NCBI GenBank assembly: GCA_903842855.1
Contig: CAIMNT010000086.1
Coordinates: 1-22,902 of the forward strand
Direction: 5' to 3'
Origin: an uncultured Actinomycetes bacterium
GTDB lineage: Bacteria > Actinomycetota > Actinomycetes > Nanopelagicales > Nanopelagicaceae
Length of the DNA stretch: 22,902 bases
Shown one piece after another: positions 21,503 to 22,902 of this stretch (position 1 is the stretch's first letter; every line of letters begins with the position of its first letter). A program made the position numbers and the translations under genes. The notes beneath the pieces were generated by a model. It ran no database searches. It was given only the letters and a program-made list of their open reading frames with translations, and had not been told where the DNA came from.

Positions 21503-22691
21503 CGTATCTGGAACCTGCGGCCAAAGCCAAGCCCAGGGCAGCTGGAACCAACATGGCCCAACGCAAAGTAATTGCTTCAGAGATATAACCCATGATCGGT
21601 GGGCCAATAACAAAACCAAAGTAGGAGATTCCGGAGACCGTCGCCACCGCTTCTGATGGTGCGATAGTTCCCGAAAACTTATGGATTGCGATAGTTCCGG
21701 CTTCGCTATAAATCATGGGAATAACGATGCACATGCCCATTCCAAGTAACGTCCAACCGAAAATCTCTCCACCAATTCCACCAACTAATAAACCGCTTGC
21801 TAAGCCCGTACCGGCGATCAATCCTCCAAAGAAGAGCAATTGACCGGGACCAAATTTATGTGCCAATCGATCACCTAGGAAACGACCTGTAACCATCGTT
21901 ATGGAAAAACAGATGTAAGGGAGTGTGCCTACAAATGGAGAGGTATGGAAAGTTGTACGAGCCAGCACGCCACCCCAGTCACCCGCAGACCCTTCACCGA
22001 TAGATGCCGACATACCGAGCAAACCCATGACCCAAAAAATGGTTGGTCGCTTTGGACGCTTGTGCTTTCGGGGCTCTTGTTGATCGCTCGATGCTGGCAA
22101 GAATCGAGACTTCATGAAATACAACACAATACTAAAGAGAACTGATACCGAGCACTCTTGAATAATCTCTTTTACATGGCCCTGAGCCATGAGTCCACCA
22201 ATGGCGCTCCCAGCAAGAGCTCCAACAGAATATAAGGCGTGGAAGGTACTCATCACACGACGTTTAAATCTTTGCTCTAATGTGACCGCATGCGTGTTCA
22301 TAGCCACATCTTGAAAAGCGATGGCATATCCGAAGAAATATAAGGTGACGCAGAAAGTGATGTAATTAAATGACAACCCTATTAAGGGCATCGAAAGAAT
22401 AATCGCTAATGATCCAAGAATCGTTACGCGAGCACTTCCGTGCTTGGCGGACCAGCGACCGCTAGGTCCGAGCGCAGAAAGAACGCCCGCCGCTAATAAA
22501 AAAAGCGCCATACCCAAAGCGCCATTACTAATCTTCAAATGAAACTTATAGTCAGGCAATTGTGAAACAAGGACTCCTACGGAGAATCCATTCATCATGA
22601 AGGCGAGAGTTGTAGCGACTCGGGCTCTGGTTAATTCATTCTGATTCACGGTTGGATAGTACGGACTTTGCAATGTATTCGCATGTAACAA
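21483..22691 (-). CDS. MFS transporter, YbjJ-like
   Basis: A 402-residue inner-membrane protein with about 12 hydrophobic segments, the normal MFS size. The first half has FMMNGFSVGVLVSQLPDYK and a GRWSAKHGSARV loop after TM2, followed by FQDVAMNTHAVTLEQRFKRR and MSTFHALYSVGALAGS, which resemble the E. coli YbjJ group. A charged central loop (about 200-222) separates the halves. The longest frame begins with TTG at 22691; no convincing ribosome site supports it, and GTG 14 codons further in is an alternative. Substrate is unknown. It is not clearly a fucose permease: FucP hallmarks are not recognisable. It overlaps fprA tail to tail and diverges from the riboswitch-controlled unit on its right. 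Confidence 0.82.
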   Translation of the reverse strand: MLHANTLQSPYYPTVNQNELTRARVATTLAFMMNGFSVGVLVSQLPDYKFHLKISNGALGMALFLLAAGVLSALGPSGRWSAKHGSARVTILGSLAIILSMPLIGLSFNYITFCVTLYFFGYAIAFQDVAMNTHAVTLEQRFKRRVMSTFHALYSVGALAGSAIGGLMAQGHVKEIIQECSVSVLFSIVLYFMKSRFLPASSDQQEPRKHKRPKRPTIFWVMGLLGMSASIGEGSAGDWGGVLARTTFHTSPFVGTLPYICFSITMVTGRFLGDRLAHKFGPGQLLFFGGLIAGTGLASGLLVGGIGGEIFGWTLLGMGMCIVIPMIYSEAGTIAIHKFSGTIAPSEAVATVSGISYFGFVIGPPIMGYISEAITLRWAMLVPAALGLALAAGSRYVIRQEQ

Positions 22692-22738
22692 AACTTATTG
22701 ACTTCTCTTTTTGTTTCCGATCATCTACATTTTGCAAC

Positions 22739-22833
22739 GGTCACGAGCACCGATATCAAGCCCCGGCTTATCGGTCGGCAACCCTCCTCCGCGGTGGGGT
22801 GCCCCGGGTGATGACCAGGCCAGAAAGTCTGGC
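22739..22833 (+). ncRNA. SAM-IV-type riboswitch
   Basis: The aptamer core is recognisable as CAAGCCCCGGCTTATCGG, CGGCAACCCTCCTCCGCGG and TGGGGTGCCCCGGGTGATG in the order seen in actinobacterial SAM-IV elements. P1 is GGTCA (22739-22743) with TGACC (22812-22816). P2 is CCGATA (22750-22755) with TATCGG (22769-22774). P3 pairs ACCC with GGGT around CTCCGCGG, and the G/C-rich CCCGGG segment can form the class pseudoknot. A following hairpin GCCAGA-AAG-TCTGGC (22819-22833) is also typical. A possible -10, TACATT (22726-22731), would start RNA right at P1. It should control a methionine or sulfur gene beyond the right edge, shutting it off when S-adenosylmethionine is plentiful. Confidence 0.85.
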
Positions 22834-22854
22834 AAGCGCGTTTCGTGAATGCGT

Positions 22855-22888
22855 ACTACTTGTGTCAGCTTTGGTTGTCACAAGTAGT
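22855..22888 (+). promoter_or_regulatory. Hairpin downstream of the riboswitch (possible expression platform)
   Basis: ACTACTTGTG (22855-22864) pairs perfectly with CACAAGTAGT (22879-22888) around a 14-nt loop. It begins 22 nt after the aptamer. No long T run follows in the visible bases, so termination is uncertain; it might instead occlude translation start signals that lie past the window edge. Confidence 0.5.
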
Positions 22889-22902
22889 TACTTGTCTATT
22901 GG

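Noticed and set aside
21483..22691. MFS gene as the fucose permease of the cluster
   Set aside because: It resembles YbjJ-type transporters, lies beyond a strong terminator and the fprA gene, and lacks recognisable FucP features.
22698..22731. TTGACT as the -35 of the riboswitch promoter
   Set aside because: The spacing to the best -10 (TACATT) is 22 bp, too long for a standard promoter; only the -10 is kept as a possibility.
1..22902. Mobile element, phage, CRISPR, toxin-antitoxin or defence system
   Set aside because: No transposase, integrase, direct-repeat array, nuclease or small paired genes were seen; gene content is metabolic and housekeeping.

Overview
This window looks like part of a chromosome from an actinobacterium of moderate GC content and compact gene packing. 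A streamlined freshwater lineage such as the Nanopelagicales/acI group fits, but that is inference. The clues are a mycobacterial-type FprA ferredoxin-NADP reductase, an LldD2-like L-lactate dehydrogenase, an actinobacterial-type PPDK, frequent GTG/TTG starts, tightly overlapping genes, and a SAM-IV-type riboswitch, a class known mainly from Actinobacteria. I saw no tRNA, rRNA, CRISPR array, insertion sequence or phage gene.

Region 1 (1-13034, + strand) is one long, tightly coupled gene train. It starts with the 3' end of a sugar-binding protein, a hairpin, and two ABC permeases. Then come pyruvate phosphate dikinase, an aldo/keto reductase of the L-fucose/D-threo-aldose dehydrogenase type, an HSL-type alpha/beta hydrolase, a solute-binding-protein-like protein with no signal peptide, a MaoC-type hydratase, an RraA-type aldolase-like protein, a fuconolactonase-type amidohydrolase, an L-rhamnose mutarotase, a family III CoA-transferase, a second MaoC-like protein and a Gfo/Idh/MocA oxidoreductase. 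Several junctions are 1-8 bp overlaps.

Region 2 (13015-17130, - strand) holds a 2,4-diketo-3-deoxy-sugar-acid hydrolase of the FAH family, an FMN L-lactate dehydrogenase (lldD) and a 632-residue protein I cannot name. Region 3 (17175-19118, + strand) holds an SDR dehydrogenase and an iron-type alcohol dehydrogenase. An identical 16-bp near-palindrome lies over the lldD promoter and over the divergent promoters of the 632-residue protein and the SDR, so these units are probably co-regulated.

Together the genes nearly reconstruct the non-phosphorylative catabolism of a 6-deoxyhexose, L-fucose or L-rhamnose. The proposed order is ABC uptake, mutarotation, oxidation to the lactone, lactone hydrolysis, [sugar-acid dehydration], oxidation by the SDR to the 2,4-diketo acid, and hydrolysis to pyruvate plus L-lactate. 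LldD then turns lactate into pyruvate, and PPDK can make PEP from it. The bracketed sugar-acid dehydratase is not in the window. Instead there is an unexplained set made of the CoA-transferase, two MaoC-like proteins, the RraA-like protein and the cytosolic binding-protein-like protein. That set and the 632-residue protein are the best candidates for undescribed biology.

Region 4 (19138-22902) is ordinary flanking chromosome: a strong bidirectional terminator, a small secreted protein, a remnant of a SOUL haem-binding gene, fprA, an MFS transporter, and a SAM-IV riboswitch whose target gene lies beyond the right edge.
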